DNA of 64,000 nucleotides from CAYYNP01 sp964472545 (GCA_964472545.1 CAYYNP010000013.1:1-64000), one strand, 5' to 3'; counted from the first letter of the stretch, positions 43,801 through 57,100 are shown. The notes: generated by a model not told the origin, from the sequence alone. A program made the numbers and translations.

Positions 43801-44888
43801 CGGTCGTCGGGATGGATCACGCTGGCCAAGGTGCGTACGCCACCGCCCACGAAGTCCGATGCCGGATATCCGGTGATCCGCTGAATCGCATCGCTGATGA
43901 ACTGCATCGTCCAGTCGCGGTCGTTCTTGCAGCGGTATACGGCGCCGGGGATATCTGCGACCAGTGTGCGGAACCTCTCCTCGTTATCCCGTAGCGCCTC
44001 CTCGGCCCGCTTGCGTTCGGTGACGTCGAGTTGCGTTCCCCAGGTCCGGACGACCCGCCCCTGTTCCAACAGGCTGACCCCGGAGACCAGTCCCCAACCG
44101 ATCTCCCCGGATTGTGTCACCGCAGGGAGTTCCACACCGTTGAAGGCGTATCCCCCTTCAATCCACGCTCGGATGACCTCCCGCGCAGTCTCTTCGTCTC
44201 CCCCGGAAACTTCGACGTAACGACGGCCGATCAGTTCGGCGGACGACGAGAAACCGAATGCGCTGGCGTACACGTCGTTGCACTCCTCCACGACCGCATG
44301 ATCGAACGTCCAATCGATCTGCTGCTCAATGGGAAGGCCGGTCGGCAAGGGAGGGTCGATCTTGTAGCACCAGATCCCCTGCAGGCTCGTGGTCGCGATG
44401 CTGCGATAGCGCTCTTCGCTCAGACGTAACGCGTCCCTGGCCCGCTTGCGTTCGGTGATGTCGACGATTGTCCCCAGAAGTAGGTTCCGACCGTCCGTCG
44501 GCAACTTCGCCAGGCTTACCTCAACGGCCCGCTCTTCACCGCTGGAATGCCGGCAGGTCCACTCGAAAGTCGTCGGCTCGCCTTGCGCGGCACGTGTGAT
44601 GATCTGTTTCGCCTTATCGGCCGAGACGGAGCCGTCGGGTTGGTGCACCGGGCTGATCGCGTCCTGGGCGACCGACAGGAATTCTTCTCGGCTGAGGCCA
44701 AGCAGTTCCGCGGCCCTCCGGTTGCAGTCGACGTGCCGCCCGGATTCGGCGTCGACCAACATCATACCGACGGGGCAGTGCTCGAAGAGCATCCGCGACG
44801 ACGCTTCGCTCTCCTCCGGCCCCGCAACCGTCTCCAAGGTCGCCGGCTCTTCGATCGGCTGAGCTTTGCCGTTTTCGCTATCTTGCAT
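40887..44888 (-). CDS. FixL-like sensor histidine kinase with about seven PAS domains and a GAF domain
   Basis: 1,333 residues with no membrane segment, so a cytoplasmic sensor. About six PAS/PAC units occupy 28-812, each ending in an ITERKR-type PAC motif (for example IVDITERKRARDAL, QLDVTERKRAEEAL, VRDITERKRTEVEL). A GAF domain follows (~813-965, with ASALGVRYAMVAETAG). A seventh PAS unit (~966-1095) ends in VDRDVTERRQ. The phosphoacceptor is His1113 in MVAGIAHEVNQPLYAI, the FixL-like HPK4 type. The ATPase domain shows LVNLLQNACEAAEEG (N box), IADNGRGLPSG (G1) and GLGIGLAIANTIVEAHGG (G2). GGGAG lies upstream of the ATG. Its stop overlaps the FixJ-like gene start. The signal is unknown; redox, oxygen or small ligands are typical of PAS/GAF arrays. 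Confidence 0.95.
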   Translation of the reverse strand: MQDSENGKAQPIEEPATLETVAGPEESEASSRMLFEHCPVGMMLVDAESGRHVDCNRRAAELLGLSREEFLSVAQDAISPVHQPDGSVSADKAKQIITRAAQGEPTTFEWTCRHSSGEERAVEVSLAKLPTDGRNLLLGTIVDITERKRARDALRLSEERYRSIATTSLQGIWCYKIDPPLPTGLPIEQQIDWTFDHAVVEECNDVYASAFGFSSSAELIGRRYVEVSGGDEETAREVIRAWIEGGYAFNGVELPAVTQSGEIGWGLVSGVSLLEQGRVVRTWGTQLDVTERKRAEEALRDNEERFRTLVADIPGAVYRCKNDRDWTMQFISDAIQRITGYPASDFVGGGVRTLASVIHPDDREEVWQVVQRAVGDNEPFSLEYRILHANGGIRWVLERGRGVLSEDGAIEYLDGVILDITERKRAERALQESEANNRAILNALPDMMFRLTRDGLHKDFYASSRNQLFVPPEDIVGRGLGELLPADTADKYLHHIAQCIDNDSMEVFEYRLRFSEVDQRDYEARMVPHEAGDVLAIVRDVTKRKQAEVALRASEEQYRSLFEAANDAIFVMDGELFVDCNPQTLQLFGCTAEQILNKPPDRFSPPRQPDGRDSREKALGLLAEAYGGRPLFFEWRHYRYDGTPFDAEVSLNRFELGGRFLVFAIVRDITERKRTEVELLRSEARYRAIVQDQTELICRNLPDGTLTFVNEAYCRYFGKDYDELVGHRFIPLVHPEDESVVHEHFASLSRANPVATYEHRVITADGEARWHQWTNRAILDEDGQLVEFQGAGRDVTERKRTEETFRSVVAGTSGAVGEAFFQNLVQNLASALGVRYAMVAETAGPGPDSAATLAVWAGHGPADNFRYDLAGTPCANVTIEGTCTYPNNVQRGFPEDQLLIDMGVEGYMGTPLRDSAGNVIGLLAVLDDRPMEEAPLTESLLEIFSIRAAAELERMRAEEALRESEEAIRAVVETSQDWIWSIDVNGVHTYCNPAVEDILGYRPEELVGHNSLDLIQTEDREYVQRNLPKWIAQRRGWRDLVIRWQHKDGGWRYLESNAVAIFDTQGELLGFRGVDRDVTERRQTDERLRQMQSQLAHVARLSAMGEMVAGIAHEVNQPLYAIRNFAEAGANLLAASDGTNLDELREWNAGIGRAATHAAETVKRLRAFARRTESKRSFCPLEEILDESIQLVAFEARRRSIAVRREQPEVSPTVYVDRVETQQVLVNLLQNACEAAEEGLQEKPEIAIRTEIAGDFVNVSIADNGRGLPSGEDLRIFDAFVSTKPNGLGIGLAIANTIVEAHGGELRATANRDAGATFHFTLPVIEEGQADGR

Positions 44889-45016
44889 GGCACCGGTCTC
44901 CCAAGCCGCCGCGGCGCGACATGCCCATCTTTCGGTTGCCGACTTCAGCCAGCCGCGCGGCCGTCGGTCTGTCCAACCGGAACTGGGCTATAGCTCGGGC
45001 TCAAGAAGAAGTCAAT

Positions 45017-45041
45017 ACACCCCCGGCAACGCGGGGGGTGT
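45017..45041 (-). terminator. Candidate terminator of the giant gene
   Basis: An 8-bp stem, ACACCCCC / GGGGGTGT, with a 9-base loop lies 62 bases past the giant gene's stop. On the transcribed strand it is followed by a moderately T-rich ATTGACTTCTTCTT. It is the only strong hairpin in the 214-bp gap before the kinase gene. Confidence 0.45.
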
Positions 45042-45102
45042 GTCGAACGTGCCGAGCGGACGGAGCCGACGCAGCACGAGTGCCAATCAATTACGGGGCC
45101 GA

Positions 45103-48100
45103 CTACGGCCAATAGGTCTGCAACAAACGGTCGACGGCGTCGGCCACCGGGTCGTGCTTCTCGGGCAACTCCACCGGGCCGTCGGACGGATCGTACTCGG
45201 AGAGCCAGGCCAGATCGGCGAACGGGGCGTCGTGGCCGTCGGCCTGTTCGGCATGTTCCTCGATCATGCCTGCGGGGTCCGGCAGGTCGATCAGCTTCAA
45301 CGCGTTGAAGAAGAACGCCGGGTTGTTCCGGGCGATGATCTGGTCGGTGGCGTTGACGTTCTTGTCGCGATCGTAGTCGAATTGATCGTCGATCGGGGCC
45401 GGGTTGAAGAAGAAGTGGGGGTTGTTCCGCGCGTCGATCTGGTCGGTGGCGTTGACGAAGGCGTCGGTCGGCGAATTGCCGCCTTCGCCGATCGCGTTGC
45501 CGTAGTAGAAGACGTCCGAATCGAGCAAGCCCGTGTTGGCAGTCGCCAGCACCGAAACCTGCAGCCACTGCTTCTGGATCGCGTTGTCCGCCCAGATGAT
45601 CGTCGCGCGATCGGAGCCGTCCACCCCGTCGCCGGGCCGTACGGTCACCGAGAGCGGCGTGGGCGCCACGGCCCAGCCATCGGGATTCTCGTCGTTGCCC
45701 ACGTGGAACTCGAAGTCCGCGGCGCCGAGGTTGCCGTCCGCGAGGTCCTGGATATCGACCATGATCCCGTTGATACCGCGGCTGTAGCTGGTGTAGTTGA
45801 CGAAACTGGCCTCGCCGCCGGGCATCAGCGCCGCCTTGTTGATCGCCACCGCGCCGTCGTCGGCCGCGTTGGGCGCGGCGTTGTTGCCGTCGAAGGCCGA
45901 ACGGTTGTAGAAGACGTGGCGGCCGACCACCTCCGCGTCGTTCTCGCCGGTGATGGTGACGGTGACCGTCGCCGTCGTCGGACCGCCGCGGTCATCGGTC
46001 ACGGCATACGTGAACGTGTCGGTAGCCGTCTCGCCCTGTCTGAGGTCCTCGAACTGACCGGCCGGATCGTAGCTGACGGCGTTTCCGACGACGCTCACCA
46101 CTCCCCCTTGCGTCCCTTGCGTGACCGACACCAGCCGCAACGTGTCGCCGTCCGGGTCGGTGTCGTTGGCCAAAACGTCGATGCTCACGGCCGGTCCGTC
46201 CTCGTTGGCCGCGGCCGTATCGTCGGCGGCGTTTGGCGGATCGTTGAGCACGATCGTGCCGTTGGTGATCTGGATGGCAACGCCGGCGAAGTCGGTATCG
46301 CCGCCGAGCGTGCCCGCCAGCAGCAGGTCCCAGGAACTGACCGGGTCGCTACGGAAGAAGCCGGTCGTGTCGACGACGACCGTACCCAGCAGACCGTCGG
46401 CGGCGACGGTGCCGGCCGCTGTGACCGTCGTCATGCCTTCCCATAGCGGGAACGGATCGGGGTTCGGGCCGTCGCCGTCGGTTTGTCCCACGTTGTTGGG
46501 ACCGAAGATGGTCCCCGCGAGGATATCGGCGTTTGTAATCGCCGGGCCGAGAGTTCCGCCGACTTGCGGACCGCCGTCGCCGACCTGCACGTAGAAGTTC
46601 AGGCCTTGCACGTCCTGGCCGCCGGTCACGTAGACTTCGATCGCCTGATCCGTCTCGTTGGAGCGCAGGTAGTGCGTACCCACGACGACCTGCGGGCCTT
46701 GAACGTCCACGCCGTGGATGGTCACGGTAACTGTGGCCGTGTCGGTCCCGGCGGCACTGTTGATCGTGTAGGTGAACGTGTCGGTGGCCGTTTCGCCGGC
46801 GCCGAGGGCGTTGAAGCTCCCGTTGGGGTCGTAAGTGACGTCCGTGCCGTTGTTGATTACCGCCCCGCCGCCTATGCCCTGGGTGACCGACGCCACGGCC
46901 AGCGGGTCGCAATTCGGACCGCCGTCGTTGGCCAGCACGTCGATGGTCACCGACGCGTTTTCGTCGGTGGCAGCCGTGTCGTCGACGGCGGGGCAATCCG
47001 CGTCGTTGATGACGATCCTGTGGTCCTCAACCTCACCGTCTTCGGCCGGGCCGGTCGGCCCCATGTTGGCTTGGCTGCTGATACGGAAGCGCGCGAACGT
47101 TGTGCCCGTGACGGCGCTGGCCGGCACGTTCACGTTGATCGTCTGCGTCCCGGCCGGTACCGAAGCGGCGATGATCTGCTCGGCGGGGTCCCACTGACGA
47201 TTGCCGTCGAAGTCGATCCAGCCTTCCAGGGCCCCGCCACCGCCGTTGACCTCGACGGTGATCGTGGCCGGTTGGCCGGGCACCAACACCGGGATGGTCA
47301 CACCGTTCTCGTCGTCGTTGCCGTTGGCGTCGTCGCCGGTGGCGGTGGCGTTCGGCTGGCCGTCGGGCTCGGCGTCCGGCTTGTCGTCGGCGTCGCCCAG
47401 CCAGGGACCACCGATCCTGTGTCGGGCTCCATTGTCCGCCAGCAAGGTCGGATAGCCGACGCCCTGGTCCAGCACCGGCGCATCGCCAAAGTCCAACTCC
47501 GGCGGCGGTTGGTCGTCGTTGAGGATTGTGCCCAGGCCGGTTCCGTCGGCGATGGTCACCCGTGGATCGGGCACCCCGCCCATCCGGGAATTGGTCAACT
47601 CGACGGTGAAGGTCTCGTCGGGCTCGAACTTCACGTCGCCGACGACCTCGACGATCACCGGGGCGTATGTGGCACCCGGCACAAAGCCCAACGTGGCGGC
47701 TAGGGCCACATAGTCGTTATCGGCCGCCGTCGCCGTGCCGTCGACGGTGGCCACGTCCACCTGCACGGCCCCTTGGACCGGGGCGGAGAGCGTCAGGCTG
47801 AAGACCAGCGACGTGGTGCCGCTGTCGCCCTCGAACACACTAACGTCGTCGATCGACCACTGGGCCGTATCGTCGTTTTGGATCTCGCCGGAGGCCGCGG
47901 GAGTGACGATCTGGGCACCGCCGGAGGCGTTGCTGAGCGTCACGGTGAAGCCTTCGTCGTCTTCCACCGTGAGGTCACCTTGGACGTCTACAGTCAGCAC
48001 TTTGGAGGTCTCGCCGGGGCCGAAGGTGACGGTGCTACCGGGCAACGTTCCGCCGGAGAAATCACCCGCGTCGGCCGGACTGCTCCCGCTGCCGGCCACT

Positions 48101-51100
48101 GCGAAGTCGACGCTCGTGGCGCCGCTGACGTCGCCGGTTCGCGTTACGTTGAACGTAAACGGAGTGACGCCCGAGTCGCCCTCGAGCTTAACCGCGTCGC
48201 GGGCGGCGATCGCCAACTCGGGCACAGGTTGCACCTCGTCGAACGTCAAAGCAAACGCCATGTCGATCGAGTCTCGCTCTAAGCCGTGGTACGGATGGCC
48301 CTCGGGATAGCGCAATTCCTTCCACTCGCGCGGCAACTCGTTGCCGGCGTCCCACACGGCGTCGTCCATGAAGTGATCGGGCCACCGGCGGGTCTTCCAA
48401 CCGAACTCGCCGCCGTCGGTCTTCACGCGGACGTCGAGCCAGTAGACAATCGGCTCGTCTTGCGTGCCCTCTTGGATGAAAGCCTCGCGCGGGTCGATCA
48501 GCACGTCGTAACGCCAGATCTCCGTGTCGCCCTGGCGAATCAACTCGCCGCTGAGCGGGTCCCAGAAGTGCTCGGCCTCGGGCAGCCTGGCAAACAGCGA
48601 CTCCTCGAACTGGCCGGTGACGAACTCCTGATGCCAGAGTTCCTTGTCGGGCTTGGAGTACTCGTTCTGCGGATCGGTCCCGTCCGGACCGACGGGATCG
48701 TCGCTGTGGATCCGCAACTCGATCGTGACGATTTCGCCCTTCTCGTCGTGCTTCCAGGAACCCCAGAAATGGACGTCGGTCAGGAGGCTCGTTTCGGTAC
48801 AGAGGAAGTCGTCGGCCACGATCCGCATGTCGTCCACGCGGATATCGATCCCGGCCGGCGTGACGTCGGGCAGTTGCAGCCACTTGACGTTATCCGGCAA
48901 GTCGGCGATATGCACCACGTGGTCTTCCACTTCGCCGTCTTCGGCCGGTCCGGTCGGGCCCATGTTGGCTTGGCTGCTGATGCGAAAGCGGGCGAACGTC
49001 TGGCCCGGAATCGCGCTGGCCGGCACGTTCACGTTGATTGCGTGCATACCGGCGGGCAGCGAAGCGGCAACGATCTGTTCGCCGGCCGACCAGATGCGGT
49101 CGCCGTCGAAATCGATCCAGCCTTCCAGCGCCCCGCCGCCACCGTTGACTTCGACGGTGATCGTGGCCGGTTGGCCGGGCACCAACACGGGGATGGTCAC
49201 GCCGTCCTCGTCGTCGTTGCCGTCGGTCAGGTCGTCGCCCAGGGCCATGGGATTCGGCTGGCCGTCGTACTCGCGGTCCGGTCGGTCGGTATCGTCGCCC
49301 AGCCAGGGGCCGCCCAGTCCGTGTCGGGCGCCGCCGTCGGCGAGCCGCGTGGGATATCCCGCCGCGCCGGTCACCACCGGCGCGTCGCCGAAGTCCCAGC
49401 GCGGCAGCGCGACGTAAATCACGCGATCCAGCACGACGTCGGTCAAGTTGCCCAAGGGATCGTACAGCGGGATCGGCCCGTCGGCCTGGTGAGTTTCGCC
49501 CGGCGCCGACGGCTTGTGGTCGAGCATCCCCCGCAACTCTAGCGGCAGTTGGTTGTGCAGCGTCTGGCCGCCCACTTCCACGTCAACGAAGACGTCGAAG
49601 AAACTATTGATCGTGCCGGAACTGGTAAAGGGCTGCACGTCGAGGATACCCGGGGTGTTATTGACCTTCTCCTCCATCTCGCCCATCGATCGCGGGGTCG
49701 AAGAGAGTCTCACGGCTACCGTCCCCAGCGTGGGGCTGGTCCCGGTGAGGTTCATGGCCACGATCTCAGCTTGAACCTCGTCCAGCCCGTCGGCGTCGAC
49801 GTCGGCCGCTTCGCCGTTGATGCCAACGTTCACGTGCCAGGTTGACGGACCGCTGAAGTCGATCGTCTCGGTGCCTGCTTGGGTGCTGAATTGCACGCGG
49901 ACGATCGAAGACTCGAAGTGGTCGATCTCCGGTCCCCCGATAACCTGCACATGGTAGTCTTCCACTTCGCCGTTGTCCGCCGGGCCGCTGTAACCGAGGC
50001 CGCCCTGGGCACTGAAGCGGAACCGCGAGTAGGTCCCGGCGGCTGTGGCCGCGACGGTGGCCGGAACGTTGACGGTCAGCGTATTGGGACCTGCAACCAA
50101 CGGCTGGCTGGCGAAGATCTGGTCGCCCGCCTGGGCCCAACTTCCGTCGGCGCCGAAGTCCATCCAGGCGTCCAACATGCCCGGCTTCGAGGCGGTCACC
50201 ACGACGGTGGCCGGCCGTCCGCCAACCAGCGTGCTGAAGATCACGCCGTCTTCGTCGTCGTTGCCGTCGGCGTCGTCGCCGTTAGCCGCCGCGGTCGGCT
50301 GGCCGTCGGTTTCCGGATCGACGGAGTTGCCCAGGAAGAACCTCGAATTCGGCACGATCGCGTGGCGTGCGCCGTCGCTGGCCAGGAGCGTGGGGTAGCC
50401 GTCGGTCACGTCGTCGTTCTCCGGCGCATCGCCGAATTCCCACACCCGCGGCACCTCCTGCGTGGTCAACGCGAAGGCCATGTCCCACGACTCGGCCGGC
50501 GTGGGCCAGTAGATCGGCTCGCCGGCGTGGAAGGCGTCCGGAGGCAGCGAAAGCGTCATCTGGACGGGCGCCACCGACGGATTCCACGTCTGGCCGCCGT
50601 CGACGGAAAGCTCCGTAAACACGTCGAAGAAGCTGTCGATCGAAAACTGGCCGTCGCCGAGATCCGTCAGCGTAGTGCTGCCGCGCGACGGCAAGCTGGG
50701 CGATTCTCGCATCATCACGCCCGACGGGGCTCCGCTGAGATCCATCGAGAGAATCTCGGTGTGGACCTCTCGCGAGCCGTCGGGGCCCTCTTCGCCGCCG
50801 TCGACGCTAAGCTCGACGAAAACGTCGAAGAAGGAATCGATCTGGAACGTTCCGCCGCCGTCGACGCTGAGTTCCGTGAAGACGTCGAAGAACGAATCGA
50901 CCCGGAAGTTCTCGCCCGGCGCCGGCAGGGAAATCTCGGGCACGTCGACCCGCACGTTGAGCAATTCAGCGCCGTCGAGGCCGGCAAACTCGGCTCCGCT
51001 GCGCGATTCGTAGCGACCACCGTTGGCCAGCGCGGAGACGCCGATGTTGGGATACGGAATGGGGATTGGCCCGGCGGGCGGCGCGGGAACGGACAACGAC

Positions 51101-54100
51101 ATGCGCACCGGCTCGGACGCCGGCACGACCGTGGCGTCGTCGACGCGGACGTCGAAGAACACGTCGAAGAAGCTGTCGACGACGAACTGGCCCGAGTCGC
51201 CGATCGGCGCGATCGTCGTCTGGCCCCGCGACGGTTGGCTCGACGACACCTGCAGTTCCAACGGGCCGTCGCTGCCGCTGAGGCTCATCGAGACGATCTC
51301 CGTATCGAACGACTCCGCTCGGCCGGTGAGCGGAGTTGTATTGGTAACGTCGAGTTCGACGAAGACGTCGAAGAACGAATCGACCTGGAACGTCTCGCCG
51401 CCGTCGACGGTCGTGGTCACAAAGACGTCGAAGAAGGAGTCGATCCGTGCGGTCTCGTTTGGCGGCGGCTTCGGCAGCGGCTCCGAACTGACCGCGATCA
51501 TGTTCACGTCGACGAGTTCGACGCCGGCCGCGGCAATGTCGATCCGGTCGGTCGACGAGTACGAGCCGAATCCTATCGGCAAGGCGTCGGTTTGTACTAT
51601 CGACCGGCCGTCGGCCAACGACGGCGCGCCGGATTGCAGCGACATCGGCAGGCGAATCGCCTGGTCGGCGTCGACCCACGTCTGGCCGCCGTCGACGGAG
51701 AGTTCCGTGAAGACGTCGAAGAAACTGTCGATCTGGAAGGTGCCGAACGAGACACCGTCCTCGCCGGAGGAGCCGATGTTCGAGACCGTCAATTGCCCGA
51801 TCGAAGCGCGGTCGGGATCTTCGCGGACGACCAGGCCGCCGAGGTCGCCGGTCAGCGACATCGAGACGATTTCCGTCTCGAACGTGCCGCCGCCGAGGTT
51901 GCTCACTCTCAACTCGGCCAACGATTCGTTGTTGGGCTCGAAAACCACGTTGCCCAGTTGCGGCCCGCCGGCTCGTAGTTCCGTGAAGACGTCGAAGAAC
52001 GAATCGACGAAGGCAGTTTCTCCGGCTGCCGGAAGTATCGAAGGACTCTCGGCGCTGCCCGAGAGACTGAGGCTGACGAGTTCGATGGGCACTTCGGCGT
52101 AAGTCGTTCCCTCGGCGGAGCGAAAGACGCTATCGGCCGGCGGGAACGTCGTGACGGCCGGGCCCGGCCGATCCGTCTTGGGAACGACCGGGTCGAAGAT
52201 CCGCACCGCGTCGTCGGGGGCCGGGGACTCGATATCCCGCGGGCGCGTCTTCCATCCGAACGGATGCGGCACGTCGGTACCGTCGGCGTAGACCGCTGCG
52301 ATGCTGATCCAGTAGATGTGCTCTCCCGGCTCTTGCCAGAACCACTGGTCTTCCGGCACGTCGTACTCGAACAGGTAGGTGGCGTCCTTCGGCGCGTTGG
52401 CCGCGCGAGGGTCCACGTCCCAGCCGACGAAGTTGAAGCGGTAGTCTTCCGTCTTCGTCTCCCAGATCAGCTTGCCTGGATGACTGAACGAGTCCGTCGT
52501 GTCGTCGGCCGGCACATCGGTCCAAATGCCGATGTGGAAACCGGCGGGCATCTGCGGCGGATCCTGCTCTTCCCAGCCGACGAACGAACCCCACCAATGC
52601 ACGTCGGTGACCGGTTCCGCCGTGACGCAGAGCCAGTCGTCGGCCACGATCTGCTGGCCGCCGTAGACCGAGAGTTCGTCCCATCCGTTGTAGTAGACGC
52701 TGTGATCGGTCGGAGCGTTGATCACGATCAGGTCGAGGTCCTGCTTGCCGGTCGCCGGCCAGGCGACGGGATCCGGAGGATTCAAAAAGCCGGTGTAGAA
52801 TTCCGATGCGGTCAGATACGCTGCCAAGCCGGCCCCGTTCATACCGGTGGGGAGTACATTGCCAAGGTCGTGCGACGCCACGATCGCGCCCGTGTAGGGC
52901 GGCGCCCACGAGATCTCGGCCGCCGTGTCCGTCACGAATAGTTGGCTGCTTGGGAAGGAAGCCGTGCCCGGGGCAGCGAACGTGCCCGGGCCGTTTTTCA
53001 GTACGAAACCGGTGATCTGACCGGGGGATAGGTCGCTCGGGTCAAGCCTGACGTTTCCGGTAGACGCGTCGTAGATCAGATCGGCCCGATTCGCATGGTC
53101 GACAAGGCGGGGATCGGAGGTCGTAATCTGCTCGGGTGGCTGCACCCACTTGGTGCGAGAGACGGTGACCTTGTGGTCCTCCACCTCGCCGTCCTCGGCC
53201 GGCCCGGTAGAAATCAGCGGGCCTTGGCTGTTGATGCGGAATCGGGCGAAAGTATCCCCGATCTTCGCCGAGGCGGGAACCGTGGCCGGAATCAACTGCA
53301 TCCCGGACGGCAACAGCCCGCTGAAGATCTGCTCGCCGGCGTCGGTCCAGTCGCCGTCGGCGTTGAAGTCGATCCAGGCGTCGACGTAGCCGCCGGTGGT
53401 GGCCGCAGAGTTGACCTCCACGGTAATCATCTGCACGGTGCCCGGCAGCAGCGTCGGGATCCGTACGCCGTCTTCGTCGTCGTTGCCGTCGGTGTCGTCG
53501 CCCAGCGCGGCCGGCTCGGGCTGGCCGTTGGTATCGGCGTCGGGCTTGTCGGTGTCGTCGCCCAGCCAGGGGCCACCCAGCGCGTGTCGGGCCCCGTCGG
53601 CGGCCAATAACGTCGGGTAGCCCGCGCCTTGGTCCAACACCGGCGCGTCGCCGAAGTCCAATTCTTCGACCACTTCCCCGATCCGCACGCGATAATCCTC
53701 CACCTCGCCGTCGTCGGCCAGGCCGGTGGGGAGCGTTGGGCGTACGGTAGCGATTCGGAACCGGGCGAACGACTCGCCCAGCACCGCATCGGCCGGCACG
53801 TTGACGGGTGAGGTGTACGTTCCGTCGGCCACCCAACGGTTTACGACGAGTTCGGACGGCTCCCATTGGCGATTGCCGTCGAAGTCGATCCAGCCGTAGA
53901 CCCAGACGAGGTTCGGCGCTCCGCTGACCTCGAAGGTAATGTCTGCCGACTCACCCGGTACCAGCGTCGGGATGACCACGCCGTTTTCGTCGTCGTTGCC
54001 GTCGGTGTCGTCACCGGTGGCCGTGGGGTTCTGCTGGCCGTCCAGTTCGGCGTCGGGCTTGTCTTCGGCGTCGCCCAGCCAGGGGCCGCCGAGCAACACG

Positions 54101-57100
54101 TGTCGGGCGCCGTCGCTTGCGACGAGCGTCGGATAGCCCACGCCCTGATCCAACTCCGGCGCGTCGCCAAAGTCCGTTGGCGGTGGCACGATGTGAACCA
54201 GATGGTCTTCCACCTCGCCGTCGGCGGCCAGGCCGGTCGGGCGCGTCGGGCGCACGGTAGCGACCCGGAAGCGAGCAAACGAATCGCCGGGCACCGCATC
54301 GGTCGGTACGCTGACGTTCAGGGTGTGTGTCCCGTTGGCCACCCAACTGCCCACGACGCGTTCGGCCGTCTCCCACTGGTTATTGCGGTTGAAGTCGATC
54401 CAGCCGTAGACGTAGACGAGACTCGCTGCTCCACTGACCTCGTAGGTCACCTCGACCGTTCGGCCCAAGTAGAGCGTCGGGATCTGCACGCCGTTTTCGT
54501 CGTCGTCGTCGGCCATATTGTCGCCGGTGGCCGTGGCGTTGGGCTGACCGTCCGGCTCGGCGTCGGGTTTGTCTTCTTCGTTGCCCAGCCACGGGCCGCC
54601 CAGCAACACGTGCCGGGCGCCGTCGCTGGCGACAAGCGTCGGATAGCCCACGCCCTGGTCCGGCTCCGGTGCGTCGCCGAAGTCGATCGGCGGCGGCTCG
54701 ATGTGAACCAGATGGTCTTCCACCTCGCCGTCGGCGGCCAGGCCGGTCGGGAGCGTCGGGCGCACGGTAGCGACTCGGAAGCGGGCAAACGAATCGCCGG
54801 GCACCGCATCGGTCGGTACGCTGACGTTCAGGGTGTGTGTCCCGTTGGCCACCCAACTGCCCACGACGCGTTCGGCCGTCTCCCACTGGTTATTGCGGTT
54901 GAAGTCGATCCAGCCGTAGACGTAGACGAGACTCGCTGCTCCACTGACCTCGTAGGTCACCTCGACCGTTCGGCCCAAGTAGAGCGTCGGGATCTGCACG
55001 CCGTTTTCGTCGTCGTCGTCGGCCATATTGTCGCCGGTGGCCGTGGCGTTGGGCTGACCGTCCGGCTCGGCGTCGGGTTTGTCTTCGTCGTTGCCCAGCC
55101 ACGGGCCGCCCAGCAATACGTGTCGGGCACCGTCGGCGGCCGATGTTGTCGGATAGCCTGCCCCCACGTCCACTTGAGGCGCGTCGCCGAAGTCCATCGG
55201 CGGCGGCACGATGTGAACCAGATAGTCCTCCACTTCGCCGTCGTCGGCCTCACCGGTCGGGAGGTCCGGGCGCGCGGTCGCGACCCGGAAGCGGGCGTAC
55301 GAATCGCCCGGCTCCGCATCGATCGGTACGTTGACGCTCACGGTATGCGTCCCGTTGGGTACCCAACTGCCCAGGATGCGTTCGGACGACTCCCAGTGGC
55401 TGTTGCGGTCGAAGTCGATCCAGCCATAGACGTAGACGAGGTTCGCCGCCCCGCTGACCTGATAAGTGACGTCCACAGTGCGGCCCAAGTAGAGCGTCGG
55501 GATCTGCACGCCGTTTTCGTCGTCGTCACCGGCCGTGTTGTCGCCGGTGGCCGTGGCGTTGGGCTGGCCGTTCGCCTCTGCGTCGGGTTTGTCTTCGTCG
55601 CCACCTAGCCAGGGACCGCCGAGCAACACGTGCCGAGCGCCGTTGTCGGCCAGCAGTGTGGGATAGCCCACGCCCTCGTCCGGCTGCGGCGCGTCGCCAA
55701 AGTCCATCGGCTGTGGCACGATTGTCACCAGATGGTCCTCTACCTCGCCGTCCTCGGCTGGGCCGGTCGGCCAACTGACGCTGCTCGAGCTAATCCTGAA
55801 CCGGACGAACGTGTCGCCAAACTCCGCGTCGGCCGGCACGGTGCGCGTTACGGTGTGCGTTCCGTTCACATAGAAGGTGCTGACAATCCTCTCGGACGCA
55901 TCCCACTGGCCGTCGCGGTTGTAGTCGATCCAACCCTTGACATAGGCACTGTTCGTCGCGCCGTTGACCTCGAAAGTCACGTCTATCTGCCGGCCGGCGT
56001 AGAGTGTCGTGGGGATCTGCACGCCGTTCTCGTCGTCGTTGCCGTTATTGTCGTCGCCCAGCGCGGCCGGATCGGGCTGGCCGTCCGGCTCGAAGTCGGG
56101 CTTGTCGTTGTCGTCGCCGAGCCACGGCCCGCCAAAGGCGTGCCGCGCACCGTCGGCCAAAAGCGTGGTGGGATAGCCCAGCGCGCCGGCAATCGTCGGG
56201 GCGTCGCCGAAGTCCCACACTTCGCCCGCCGGCTCGATCTCGACCAGGTAGTCTTCCACTTCGCCGTCGGCCGCCGGGCCGGTCGGGTCGAGCCCGCCGC
56301 GGGTGCTAATGCGGAATCGGGCGAACGTTGCGCCAAGCACCGAGTTCGGCGGCGCGGTGACCGGGATGTTGTGTGTCCCGCCCGGCAGGTATCCGGCGAA
56401 AACCTGCTCGGCGGCATCCCATTGGCGGTTGCCGTCGAAGTCGATCCAGGCCTCGACCACGCCGCCGGTGGCATAGGCGTCGGTACCTTCGTTGACCTCG
56501 ACGGTAATCTGTGCCGGCTGTCCCGGCAGCAGGACCGGGATCTGCACGCCGTCTTCGTCGTCGTTGCCGTCGTTGTCGTCGCCCAACGCGGAAGCTTCCG
56601 GCTGGCCGTTCGGATCGGCGTCGGGACGGCCGCGGTCGTCGCCCAGCCAAGGGCCGGCGATGCGGTGTCGGGCACCGTCGCTGGCCAGCAACGTGGGATA
56701 GCGGGCGGCGGCCGTGGCCAGTTCCGGCGCGTCGCCGAAGTCGAGCTTGTCTTCGATCTGCGGCGTGGTGGTCAACACGAAGGCCATGTCCCACGACTCT
56801 TCCCGCGTGGGCCAGTAGATCGGCTCGCCCGTGCGATAGACGCCCCGGGGAACGACCAGAGTCGTATCGATCGAACCATCGGCCGGGGTGAACGTCTGGC
56901 CGCCGTCGACGCTCAACTCGGTGAAGATGTCGAAGAAGCTGTCGACCTGGAATTGGCCACCGCCGCCTTCGCTGATCAGACCGCCCAGCGACGGCCGGCT
57001 GGGATCCAGACGGAGGACCAGGCCTTGCGGCAGGTCGCCGGAGAGACTCATTGAGACGATCTCGGTGTCGAACGTACGGGTATTGCCACCCGGCTCGGTG

